From Buttiauxella sp. B2 (GTDB lineage: Bacteria; Pseudomonadota; Gammaproteobacteria; Enterobacterales; Enterobacteriaceae), in assembly GCF_006376615.1 (NCBI RefSeq), contig NZ_VEXQ01000002.1, forward strand, positions 186,001 through 250,000: a DNA stretch of 64,000 bases, written 5' to 3'. Numbering within the stretch: position 1 is the first letter of the stretch; each line of letters opens with the position of its first letter. The notes under the pieces were generated by a model. That model did not search any database and was not told the DNA's origin. It worked only from the letters and a program-made list of their open reading frames with translations. Below are positions 55,960 through 63,489 of this stretch, in pieces. A program made the position numbers and the translations under genes.

Positions 55960-57418
55960 AATCCAGAACGCAGAACTTGAGTTGATTGACGATATTGCCA
56001 GCTTCACACATGACCCATTGGGCTATGCGCTTTATGCCTTTCCGTGGGCAGAAGAGGGTACTGAATTAGCTCATGCATCCGGTCCGCGTAAATGGCAGGC
56101 TGATGCATTCGCCGAAATAGGCCAACACCTACGCAACCCAAAGACCAGACATCAGCCAATTATGCTGGCGCGCGCATCCGGACACGGTATCGGTAAGTCG
56201 GCATTTATATCGATGCTCATCAACTGGGGTATGGCTACCTGCGAGGATTGTAAGGTGGTGGTGACCGCCAACACCGATAACCAGCTACGCACCAAGACAT
56301 GGCCGGAAATCATCAAGTGGTCCAGCCTGGCTATCACCAAAGACTGGTTCACTACCACGGCTACAGCAATGTACAGCACGGAGAAAGACCACGATAAACG
56401 ATGGCGTGCTGATGCTATTCCGTGGAGTGAACACAACACCGAAGCATTCGCCGGTTTGCACAACGAACGTAAACGTATCATCCTGGTGTTTGACGAAGCG
56501 TCCAACATTGCCGATCTGGTGTGGGAAGTTGCCGAGGGTGCGCTGACGGATGAGGACACGGAGATAATCTGGGTGGCGTTCGGAAACCCTACACGTAACA
56601 CTGGCCGTTTCCGTGAATGCTTCCGCAAATATAAGCACCGCTGGAAAACAGCGCAGATTGACAGCCGTACAGTTGAAGGCACCAATAAAGAGCAACTGCA
56701 AAAGTGGGTTGACGACTATGGCGAAGATAGCGATTTTGTGAAGGTTCGTGTGCGGGGGATCTTCCCGGATGCGTCAGAACTTCAGTTTATCCCTACAGGT
56801 ATGACCGATGCCGCAATGAAGCGCATTGTGACCGCCGCACAGGTTGCGCATGCACCAGTGATTATCGGCGTCGACCCTGCTTACTCAGGTGTCGATGATG
56901 CCGTGATTTATCTGCGGCAGGGGCTGCACAGCAAAGTGCTCTGGACTGGCGCGAAGACCACCGACGATCTAATTATGGCGAAGCGTGTTGCTGATTATGA
57001 GGATGAGTACGGCGCTGATGCTGTGTTTATAGATTTCGGTTACGGTACCGGTCTGAAATCCATTGGTGACGGATGGGGCCGGGCGTGGACGCTGGTCCCC
57101 TTTGGTGGTGGAAGCAGTGACCCGCAGATGTTGAATAAGCGCGGTGAAATGTTCAATAGCTGCAAAACATGGCTCAGGCTAGGCGGCGCACTGGATGACC
57201 AGGAAACCGCAGACGATTTGTCAGCGGCTGAGTACAAAGTCAGGGTTGACGGCAAGATTGTCATGGAGCCGAAAGAGGATATCAAAGAGAGGTTGGGGCG
57301 TTCGCCTGGTAAGGGTGATGGGTTGCTGTTGACGTTTGCATTTCCGGTCACCAAAAAGATGCATCACCCAGGACAGCAACAGGGTAAGGCGCTGACCGAA
57401 TACGACCCATATGCCTGA
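55952..57418 (+). CDS. Terminase large subunit
   Basis: This is the DNA-packaging ATPase-nuclease, 488 residues from ATG 55952. Walker A-like ARASGHGIGKSAF is near residue 75 and Walker B IILVFDEAS near 178; the nuclease part has GVDPAYSG and AVFIDFGYGTG with catalytic aspartates. It matches epsilon15/phiV10-type TerL. A small hairpin (CTGAGC-GCAG-GCTCAG, 57415-57430) covers the stop and may limit readthrough into the inverted gene. Confidence 0.93.
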   Translation: MSEIQNAELELIDDIASFTHDPLGYALYAFPWAEEGTELAHASGPRKWQADAFAEIGQHLRNPKTRHQPIMLARASGHGIGKSAFISMLINWGMATCEDCKVVVTANTDNQLRTKTWPEIIKWSSLAITKDWFTTTATAMYSTEKDHDKRWRADAIPWSEHNTEAFAGLHNERKRIILVFDEASNIADLVWEVAEGALTDEDTEIIWVAFGNPTRNTGRFRECFRKYKHRWKTAQIDSRTVEGTNKEQLQKWVDDYGEDSDFVKVRVRGIFPDASELQFIPTGMTDAAMKRIVTAAQVAHAPVIIGVDPAYSGVDDAVIYLRQGLHSKVLWTGAKTTDDLIMAKRVADYEDEYGADAVFIDFGYGTGLKSIGDGWGRAWTLVPFGGGSSDPQMLNKRGEMFNSCKTWLRLGGALDDQETADDLSAAEYKVRVDGKIVMEPKEDIKERLGRSPGKGDGLLLTFAFPVTKKMHHPGQQQGKALTEYDPYA

Positions 57419-57426
57419 GCGCAGGC

Positions 57427-57666
57427 TCAGAACCCCAGCCAGCGAAAGAAATTGCGCAGTGTTTTTGCATTGCGATTGTAATGAGATGCACACTCTTCCA
57501 TCACGGCGTGAGGGCTGATGTGGCCTATGGATTTTGTTCCTGCTTCAACAAGCTGTTTGTTAATTATGTTGAAGATGCGAACGTGAAAGATATCGCCTTG
57601 CTTTTTAATATCGTATCGGTAGGTGATGTCGTTAATGCCGCCAATGTACATTTTGAAATTGTGCAT
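57427..57666 (-). CDS. Inverted small gene between terL and the portal operon (moron-like)
   Basis: The 79-residue product, MHNFKMYIGGINDITYRYDI onward, is oriented against the late genes. ATG 57666 has GAGAGA upstream, and a TACAAT -10-like element lies at about 57695-57690. The frame continues upstream to 57954 but runs through a terminator, so the short form is taken. Not recognised. Own promoter, opposite strand and position inside the head operon fit a moron. Confidence 0.65.
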   Translation of the reverse strand: MHNFKMYIGGINDITYRYDIKKQGDIFHVRIFNIINKQLVEAGTKSIGHISPHAVMEECASHYNRNAKTLRNFFRWLGF

Positions 57667-57722
57667 AATGATCTCTCGAATATTTCTCAGCTGAGATTGT
57701 ACACAAATATTCAAAAGAGGAT

Positions 57723-57748
57723 AAAAAAAAGGCCCACCGAAGTGGGCT
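57723..57748 (-). terminator. Minus-strand terminator between terL and portal
   Basis: A perfect 6-bp GC stem (GCCCAC 57732-57737, CGAA loop, GTGGGC 57742-57747) is followed on the minus strand by eight T. On the plus strand no T-run follows. It therefore ends RNA coming leftward from 57750-58300. Confidence 0.88.
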
Positions 57749-57797
57749 AACTGGAAGCAATGAGGGTTTTCTGAGTTCCTTCTCACATGGGTACTGC

Positions 57798-57908
57798 CTA
57801 CTTCTGATACCACGCTGGCAACGTGTTTGGTTGTGGTGGCCGGTGCTGGTTTCCGGCATGAAATATATTCAGTGTTAGCTGCCACTCGCGAGCGAGGATA
57901 CGCATCAT
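57798..57908 (-). CDS. Possible small protein (36 residues), minus strand
   Basis: Tandem ATG codons at 57908 open a frame beginning MMRILAREWQLTLNIF and ending LPAWYQK. A weak AGTGA site lies 7 bases upstream. It is the last ORF before the minus-strand terminator. The text has ordinary protein composition, but evidence is limited. Confidence 0.4.
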   Translation of the reverse strand: MMRILAREWQLTLNIFHAGNQHRPPQPNTLPAWYQK

Positions 57909-58028
57909 GATTTTCACTGAACTTAGTGGGTAATCCTGTCTTCCGGCTATTCACGCAGCTTGTCTTCCAACACAGGCTTATGCCTTACCCATTCTCACCT
58001 GCTAAGCGATGCGCATCAGCCTGCGCAT

Positions 58029-58166
58029 TCACCACAACGATAAGAGCATTGCCACTGTGTCGACTATGGTGGTTAGCGCGGAGTCGGTGACGCCAATACT
58101 CTTATCTGTTGTATCCTCGTCTGCTTCCGAGGTGCCAAACCGAATCGCCACGATGGTTAATCGCAT
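58029..58166 (-). CDS. Possible small protein (45 residues), minus strand
   Basis: ATG 58166 follows CAGGTGGGT. The frame begins MRLTIVAIRFGTSEADED and ends in a hydrophobic run VDTVAMLLSLW. The same bases form the arms of the 58039/58106 hairpin, so coding and RNA structure compete as explanations. Confidence 0.35.
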   Translation of the reverse strand: MRLTIVAIRFGTSEADEDTTDKSIGVTDSALTTIVDTVAMLLSLW

Positions 58167-58264
58167 ACCCACCTGTTAGCGCGGCGGCTTGCACATTCCG
58201 GCTACCCGTCAGCGTAGTACTGTCAAGGACGCTGGTGGACCGCTAACGACGCATGTTCCATACA

Positions 58265-58293
58265 TTGATTAATTACCTTTAAGGTAATAATTA
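58265..58293 (+). promoter_or_regulatory. Portal-operon promoter with operator H
   Basis: TTGATT (58265-58270), 17 bases, TAATTA (58288-58293). The exact palindrome TTACC-TTTAA-GGTAA (58273-58287) fills the spacer. TTGACA on the minus strand (58309-58304) hints at a divergent promoter, but no good minus-strand -10 lies at the right distance. Confidence 0.75.
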
Positions 58294-58376
58294 TTCATTA
58301 ATCTGTCAATATACTACGACAAATAATTCTTATATGGTTAAATTGGTGATAATTTGATTGGATAATGGGTGAGCAT

Positions 58377-58583
58377 ATGTGCATGGGAAGTACTCCGTCA
58401 GTACCGGCAGCACCAGAGATTCAGGCAGCCCCTCAAGAACAGGACGCTGCTGTAACTTCAGCTCGCGATGAAGAAGAGCGCCGCCGCCGTGCCGCCGCTG
58501 GGCGTAGCTCTACCATTCTCACTGGTTCGCAGGGTGACACATCTACAGCAACGACCAGCGGTAAAACGCTGCTTGGTCAGTAA
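58377..58583 (+). CDS. Small phage head-module protein (epsilon15 gp3-like position)
   Basis: The 68-residue product begins MCMGSTPSVPAAPEIQAAPQ, has a charged helix (ARDEEERRRRAAAG) and ends TSGKTLLGQ. Such proteins lie just upstream of the portal gene in epsilon15-type and other podoviruses; the function is unknown. ATG 58377 follows GGTGAGC; an ATG at 58365 is possible. It ends 11 bases before the portal gene. Confidence 0.75.
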   Translation: MCMGSTPSVPAAPEIQAAPQEQDAAVTSARDEEERRRRAAAGRSSTILTGSQGDTSTATTSGKTLLGQ

Positions 58584-58594
58584 GGGCTTATTGA

Positions 58595-60268
58595 ATGGCT
58601 GCGGAAACTCTGAAGGAAAGGCTGACTAAGCAACTCGGGCAACTTCAAACCGAGCGCAATTCTTTCGAACCGCACTGGCGTGACCTGAGCGATTTTATCA
58701 ATCCGCGAGGTTCTCGCTTTCTGACTTCTGATGTAAATCGTGGCGAGCGCCGAAATACCAAAATTGTTGACCCAACCGCCAGCATGGCAAACCGCACACT
58801 TTCAAGTGGGATGATGTCGGGTATCACAAGCCCGGCGCGTCCATGGTTCCGCCTGGCGACACCTGATCCGGCGATGATGAATTACGGACCGGTCAAGCAG
58901 TGGCTGGAAGTGGTGCAGAACCGCATGAACGATATGTTCAACAAGTCGAATCTGTATCAGTCCCTGCCGATTATCTACAGCAGCCTTGGTACCTACGGCA
59001 CTGCTGCATTGTCCGTAATGGAAGATGACGAAGACATTATCCGCACCTATCCGTTCCCGATTGGTAGCTTCTACATTGCCAACAGCCCACGACTGAGCGT
59101 CGACACAACCTACCGCAAGTTTTCTATGACCGTTCGCCAACTGGTGATGGAGTTCGGCATTGATAAGGTCAGCGACAGCGTTAAAGGGATGTGGGAAAGC
59201 GGCACCTATGAACAGTGGATTAGTGTCGTGCAAGCCGTTTATCCGAACGTCGATCGTGATACCGGAAAGCTTGATTCCAAGAACAAACGTATTAAATCCG
59301 TGTATTTCGAAGAGGGTGGAGACAGCAACAAAGTACTGCGTGAATCTGGCTTTGATGATTTCCCTGTACTGGCTCCGCGCTGGGAAGTTAACGGCGAAGA
59401 CGTTTACGGATCTTCGTGCCCAGGCATGCTTGCGCTTGGTCAGGTTAAAGCCCTGCAACTCGAGCAGAAGCGTAAAAGCCAGCTTATCGACAAAGCAACA
59501 AACCCGCCAATGGTTGGCCCTTCATCGCTGAAGAATCAACGCGTGTCTCTATTGCCTGGCGATATTACCTACATCGATCAGATGGGCCAGCAGGACGGGT
59601 TTAAGCCTGCCTATCTGGTCAATCCGAATACTGCCGACCTGCTGGCTGATATTCAGGACACCCGCAGCATTATCAACAGCTCGTACTTCGTCGACCTGTT
59701 CATGATGCTTCAGAACGTGAATACCCGCTCAATGCCGGTTGAAGCCGTTATTGAGATGAAAGAAGAAAAGCTGTTGATGCTCGGTCCTGTGCTTGAGCGT
59801 CTGAATGATGAATTCCTCGATCCGCTAATCGATCGCGCTTTCTCAATCATGGTTCGCAAAAACCTTCTGCCACCGCCTCCGGATGTCATGCAGGGTATCC
59901 CTTTGGGCATTGAATATATATCCGTGATGGCTCAGGCACAGAAATCAATCGGCCTTGGCAGCCTTGAGCGATTTGTAGGGTTCGTGGGTGGACTTGCACA
60001 GGCCAAGCCAGAAGCTCTGGACAAAATCAACGTTGACCAGGCTATCGACAGTTATGCGGATATGTCTGGCGTATCACCGATGGTGGTCGTTCCGGCTGAA
60101 GAAGCGCAACAGATACGTGTTGATCGCCAGAAACAGATTCAACAGCAACAGGCAATGCAGATGGGTATGGCAGCAGCGCAGGGTGCCAAAACACTCAGCG
60201 AAACACAAACCACCGACCCAAGCGCTCTTACTGCTGTCACTGGTGCCATGGGCGGAGCACAACAATGA
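58595..60268 (+). CDS. Portal (head-to-tail connector) protein
   Basis: The 557-residue protein belongs to the podovirus head-to-tail connector family (PF12236). Characteristic parts: WRDLSDFINPRGSRFL, NRTLSSGMMSGITSPARPWF, PFPIGSFYIANSPR, PMVGPSSLKNQRVSLLPGDI, and a Gln/Met/Ala-rich C-terminus (IQQQQAMQMGMAAAQGAK). It forms the dodecameric ring for DNA entry. Length and order agree with epsilon15 gp4. Confidence 0.95.
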   Translation: MAAETLKERLTKQLGQLQTERNSFEPHWRDLSDFINPRGSRFLTSDVNRGERRNTKIVDPTASMANRTLSSGMMSGITSPARPWFRLATPDPAMMNYGPVKQWLEVVQNRMNDMFNKSNLYQSLPIIYSSLGTYGTAALSVMEDDEDIIRTYPFPIGSFYIANSPRLSVDTTYRKFSMTVRQLVMEFGIDKVSDSVKGMWESGTYEQWISVVQAVYPNVDRDTGKLDSKNKRIKSVYFEEGGDSNKVLRESGFDDFPVLAPRWEVNGEDVYGSSCPGMLALGQVKALQLEQKRKSQLIDKATNPPMVGPSSLKNQRVSLLPGDITYIDQMGQQDGFKPAYLVNPNTADLLADIQDTRSIINSSYFVDLFMMLQNVNTRSMPVEAVIEMKEEKLLMLGPVLERLNDEFLDPLIDRAFSIMVRKNLLPPPPDVMQGIPLGIEYISVMAQAQKSIGLGSLERFVGFVGGLAQAKPEALDKINVDQAIDSYADMSGVSPMVVVPAEEAQQIRVDRQKQIQQQQAMQMGMAAAQGAKTLSETQTTDPSALTAVTGAMGGAQQ

Positions 60269-60564
60269 CCGAGTATGACGACGATCAGCATGCGGTAATC
60301 GAAGCGGAAGCCAAAGAACGTCAGCAGCGGGAAGACAACGACATCAAGTTTGTCATGTCCAGCAAGCAGGGCCGTCGTGTTGTGTGGGATTTACTGGGCA
60401 GAGGAAAGGTATTCGCCTCAACTTTCGCCGCCGATGCGCAGGTGTCAGCATTCAACGAGGGGCAGCGCAATCTGGCCCTGAGCTTATTCAGCAAGGTTAT
60501 GGCGGTTTGCCCTGACCTGTATCTAACGATGGCCGATGAGGCCAGCAAGCAGGAGTCGCTATGA
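60265..60564 (+). CDS. Bbp19-like phage protein
   Basis: The 99-residue protein has the pattern FVMSSKQGRRVVWDLLGRGKV then FNEGQRNLALSLFSKVMAVCP, as in the Bbp19 family named from Bordetella phage BPP-1 and found between portal and scaffold genes. The role is not established. It overlaps both neighbours by 4 bases. Confidence 0.8.
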   Translation: MTEYDDDQHAVIEAEAKERQQREDNDIKFVMSSKQGRRVVWDLLGRGKVFASTFAADAQVSAFNEGQRNLALSLFSKVMAVCPDLYLTMADEASKQESL

Positions 60565-61274
60565 ATTTGTTCCAACGTCTTATGTTCCACCGTCTGCACA
60601 ATGCTGAGCCCGTCGATGGTGGTGCTCCGGCAGCTGCGGAACCAGTTCAGGCATCAGCAGATCCAGCGGCTCAAGTTGCTGAGCCCGGCGTGCAGGATAA
60701 ACCAGCTGAAGGTGAAGAAAAGCCAACTGGTGAAGAGAAGGTGCCTGGGAAGGAAGGCGACAAGCCTGTCGAAGAAAAGCCAAAAGAAGGCGACGACAAA
60801 GACAAGAAGCCTGAAGGTGCGCCGGAAAAATATGAGTTTAAGCCTGCTGAAGGTCAGGAACTTGATGAAACAGCACTGAAAGAATTTGAGCCTATTGCCC
60901 GTGAGCTGAACCTGAATCAGGAACAGGCGCAAAAGTTTGTCGATCTGTATGCATCGAAAATCGTTCCGCAACTGCAACAGAAGCAGGTAGAGCAATGGAC
61001 GAAACAAACTGAGCAGTGGGCGGTTGATGCCAAGGCTGACAAGGAAATCGGCGGCGACAACATGACAGCGAACATTGGTCTGGCACAGAAAGCCTTCGAC
61101 CAGTTTGGTAGTCCTGAGCTTAAAGAATACCTGAACACAACCGGCCTGGGTAACCATCCGGAAATCATTCGGGCATTCATGAAGGTGGGCAAGTCCATGT
61201 CAGAAGACAGCATGGTCATGACCAATAACAGTGGCCAGCGTAGTCAGGCCGATATTTTGTACGGAAATAAGTGA
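60561..61274 (+). CDS. Capsid scaffolding protein
   Basis: The 237-residue protein lies directly before the major capsid gene. An acidic/Pro/Lys linker (about residues 30-85, many EEKP repeats) precedes a helical core, FEPIARELNLNQEQAQKFVD, and a C-terminal SMVMTNNSGQRSQADILYGNK. Composition and position fit a scaffold, the epsilon15 gp6 equivalent. No protease motif is seen. Confidence 0.8.
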   Translation: MNLFQRLMFHRLHNAEPVDGGAPAAAEPVQASADPAAQVAEPGVQDKPAEGEEKPTGEEKVPGKEGDKPVEEKPKEGDDKDKKPEGAPEKYEFKPAEGQELDETALKEFEPIARELNLNQEQAQKFVDLYASKIVPQLQQKQVEQWTKQTEQWAVDAKADKEIGGDNMTANIGLAQKAFDQFGSPELKEYLNTTGLGNHPEIIRAFMKVGKSMSEDSMVMTNNSGQRSQADILYGNK

Positions 61275-61285
61275 GGAACTGATAT

Positions 61286-62269
61286 ATGGCTGTTAAAAGC
61301 ACTACAGCTCTAACGCTGGCTGACTGGGGTAAACGAAAAGACCCGGATGGCAAAATCGCGGTAATTACAGAATTGCTTTCACAGACTAACCCAATCCTGC
61401 AGGACATGCCTTTCGTTGAAGGTAACCTTCCTACTGGTCACCGAACTACAGTTCGTTCTGGCCTGCCGCAGGCTACCTGGCGGTTGCTGAACTATGGTGT
61501 GCAGCCAAGCAAATCGACCACAGTGCAGATCACCGATGCGTGCGGGATGTTGGAAACGTACTCGGAAGTTGATAAGTCATTGGCCGATCTGAACGGAAAT
61601 TCTAATGATTTCCGGATGTCAGAAGACCGCGCGTTCCTGGAAGCGATGAATCAGTCCATGGCACAGACGCTATTTTATGGTGATGCAGGTCTAAACCCAC
61701 AGCAGTTTATGGGCCTGTCTTCTCGTTATTCCAGCCTTGCTGCTGGTAATGCACAGAACATCATTGATGCTGGTGGTACTGGTACAGATAACGCCTCTAT
61801 CTGGCTGGTGGTGTGGGGTGAGAATACTGTTCACGGTATTTTCCCTAAAGGTCAGAAAGCTGGTCTACAAACTCAGGACCTTGGCGAGCAAACACTCATT
61901 GATGCGAATGGTGGTAAATACCAGGGCTATCGTACCCACTACAAGTGGGATAATGGTCTTGCGTTACGTGACTGGCGTTATGTGGTCCGTATTGCAAACA
62001 TTGATGTCAGCGATCTGGATGCCACCACGCCAGTTGATAGTGTGAAGTTAATGATTAAAGCACTTCACCGTATTCCAAACCGTGGTATGGGCAAACCAGT
62101 GTTCTACATGAACCGCACCCTGAATGAATACCTCGATATTCAATCGCTGAACAAAGCCTCACTGGCTCTGTCTGTGAAAGAAACTGAGGGTGAATTCTGG
62201 ACCACCTTCCGTAACGTCCCAATTCGTGAAACTGACGCACTACTGGAAACAGAAGCGCGCGTTGTTTAA
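61286..62269 (+). CDS. Major capsid protein (HK97 fold, epsilon15 gp7-like)
   Basis: The 327-residue protein begins MAVKSTTALTLADWGKRKDP and includes LLSQTNPILQDMPFVEGNLP, LPQATWRLLNYGVQPSKSTT and PVFYMNRTLNEYLDIQS, blocks shared by epsilon15/phiV10/BPP-1-type capsid proteins. It forms a T=7 shell in the relatives. GAGGAA lies upstream. The length is close to epsilon15 gp7 (335). Confidence 0.92.
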   Translation: MAVKSTTALTLADWGKRKDPDGKIAVITELLSQTNPILQDMPFVEGNLPTGHRTTVRSGLPQATWRLLNYGVQPSKSTTVQITDACGMLETYSEVDKSLADLNGNSNDFRMSEDRAFLEAMNQSMAQTLFYGDAGLNPQQFMGLSSRYSSLAAGNAQNIIDAGGTGTDNASIWLVVWGENTVHGIFPKGQKAGLQTQDLGEQTLIDANGGKYQGYRTHYKWDNGLALRDWRYVVRIANIDVSDLDATTPVDSVKLMIKALHRIPNRGMGKPVFYMNRTLNEYLDIQSLNKASLALSVKETEGEFWTTFRNVPIRETDALLETEARVV

Positions 62270-62323
62270 CGCCTGGCATTAATCAACGGGCTGGTTCTCC
62301 AGTCCGTAACAGGAGAAAGAAAT

Positions 62324-62758
62324 ATGATCATCGATAAACTTTTGATGTTCTCCGAGTCGCAGGCGGTTACTGCAACCGCTGCTTCTACGGATGTTATCGA
62401 TCTTGGTCCAATCAAGGGGACTAAGCGCGATATTGGCGTAGGTAATCCACTGGAATTCTGGACTAACGTCAACACCACTGCGGCCGCCGCAGGTGCTGCA
62501 ACTCTGAACGTTCAGTTGCAAACCAGCACTGATAACGCCACGTGGGTAACCCTGTATGACAGTGGTTCTCTGGCGCTGGCATCGCTGGTGGCAGGAAAAC
62601 GTATCCTCTCTACCAAGGTTCCACAGGGGGTACTGAAATACCTGCGCGTGAACTATGTCGTTGCCACTGGCCCGTTAACAGCCGGTGCATTCACTTCCGG
62701 TATTAACCTGGACGTTGACGCGAATTATGCGTACCCGTCTGGTTTCACCGTTAAGTAA
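62324..62758 (+). CDS. Bbp16-like capsid cement protein
   Basis: The 144-residue beta-rich protein begins MIIDKLLMFSESQAVTATAA; TLNVQLQTSTDNATWVTLYD and LKYLRVNYVVATGPLTAG suggest a jelly-roll as in Bbp16, the BPP-1 cement protein. It probably trims or stabilises the capsid exterior. GGAGAAAG lies upstream. Confidence 0.8.
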   Translation: MIIDKLLMFSESQAVTATAASTDVIDLGPIKGTKRDIGVGNPLEFWTNVNTTAAAAGAATLNVQLQTSTDNATWVTLYDSGSLALASLVAGKRILSTKVPQGVLKYLRVNYVVATGPLTAGAFTSGINLDVDANYAYPSGFTVK

Positions 62759-62767
62759 GGGTAGTCG

Positions 62768-63118
62768 ATGACTGAGAAAGCAAAATATCTCGTTCTGCGC
62801 CTGTCCTATATCGACAAGCAGCTTCACGATGAAGGCGCTGAAATCGAATATGACGGCGTGCCAGGTAGTGCACTGGAGCCGTTAAACGATGCCGCGATAC
62901 AGGCAAAGGCTAAAGCTACTGGTGGAAAGGTTCCTGTTGTTGAGGTCCCTAAGTCCGAGGGTGAAAACTTGGGTGATACCGGTCTGGGTAGTGATGAAGA
63001 TCTTGAGAAACTGCGTGATGAATATGAAGCGCTGTTTAACGAGAAGCCTCATCACAACGTCAAAGCCGAAACTCTCCGCGAGAAAATTGCGCAGAAGCGC
63101 AAAGATCTTGGCGTTTAA
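62768..63118 (+). CDS. Phage head-module protein of unknown role (epsilon15 gp9 position)
   Basis: The 116-residue acidic product begins MTEKAKYLVLRLSYIDKQLH. The C-terminus, KLRDEYEALFNEKPHHNVKA, resembles the short HeH/LEM-like helices at the ends of other phage head proteins. The function is unknown. A hairpin (AGGGG-TTTCGG-CCCCT, 63135-63150) follows the stop and may attenuate transcription. Confidence 0.72.
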   Translation: MTEKAKYLVLRLSYIDKQLHDEGAEIEYDGVPGSALEPLNDAAIQAKAKATGGKVPVVEVPKSEGENLGDTGLGSDEDLEKLRDEYEALFNEKPHHNVKAETLREKIAQKRKDLGV

Positions 63119-63168
63119 GCCTCGCTAATAAAACAGGGGTTTCGGCCCCTTTCTCGTAGGAGTCACCC

Positions 63169-63489
63169 ATGGAACTCGTCAATTTAAAAACCGGCACCGA
63201 CAGCTACCAGGATGAAAGCGGTAAGACTCAGACCCGTGATGATTATCCATATGGGCTTTGTTTGTATCTCGATAACGAGACACTGGAGAAGCTAGGCGCG
63301 CAGCCTCAGAAGGTTGGCACTGAAGTGATGATTACTGCCAGGGCTGTCATTAAGTCAACGTCCGAACGTGAACGTGAAGATGGCGTTTATCGCAGCGCTG
63401 ACTTGCAGATCACCGACATGTCAATTGCTCCGGCTGAAGCAACTCAGCAAAAAACAGCAGCGGATACATTGTACGGGAGTGCTGAGTAA
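63169..63489 (+). CDS. Capsid staple protein (epsilon15 gp10-like)
   Basis: The 106-residue protein begins MELVNLKTGTDSYQDESGKT; LCLYLDNETLEKLG and VMITARAVIKSTSERERED are the beta-rich core. The size and position match epsilon15 gp10 (111 residues), which staples capsid subunits on the outer surface. GTAGGAG precedes the start. Its TAA overlaps the next ATG (TAATG). Confidence 0.82.
   Translation: MELVNLKTGTDSYQDESGKTQTRDDYPYGLCLYLDNETLEKLGAQPQKVGTEVMITARAVIKSTSEREREDGVYRSADLQITDMSIAPAEATQQKTAADTLYGSAE

Larger units (their letters stand above)
57749..58270 (-). other. Gene-poor hairpin-rich region, probable minus-strand transcript
   Basis: No ORF of 60 codons lies here. Nested inverted repeats are dense: GATAAGAGCATTG (58039-58051) against CAATACTCTTATC (58094-58106), extended by ACAAC/GTTGT; TGGGTAA (57927-57933) against TTACCCA (57984-57990), enclosing CCTGT/ACAGG and AGGC-TTAT-GCCT; GTTAGCGCGG twice with CCGCTAAC at its right end. 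A terminator closes the left end on the minus strand. It is either a structured RNA or a chain of very small genes. Confidence 0.55.

Noticed and set aside
57667..57954. Upstream extension of the inverted 79-residue gene
   Set aside because: It would be translated through a strong intrinsic terminator (57723-57748) and has no recognisable content.
58265..58310. Strong divergent minus-strand promoter at operator H
   Set aside because: TTGACA is present on the minus strand, but at 16-18 bases there is only TACCTT-like sequence, so it is mentioned but not listed as a promoter.
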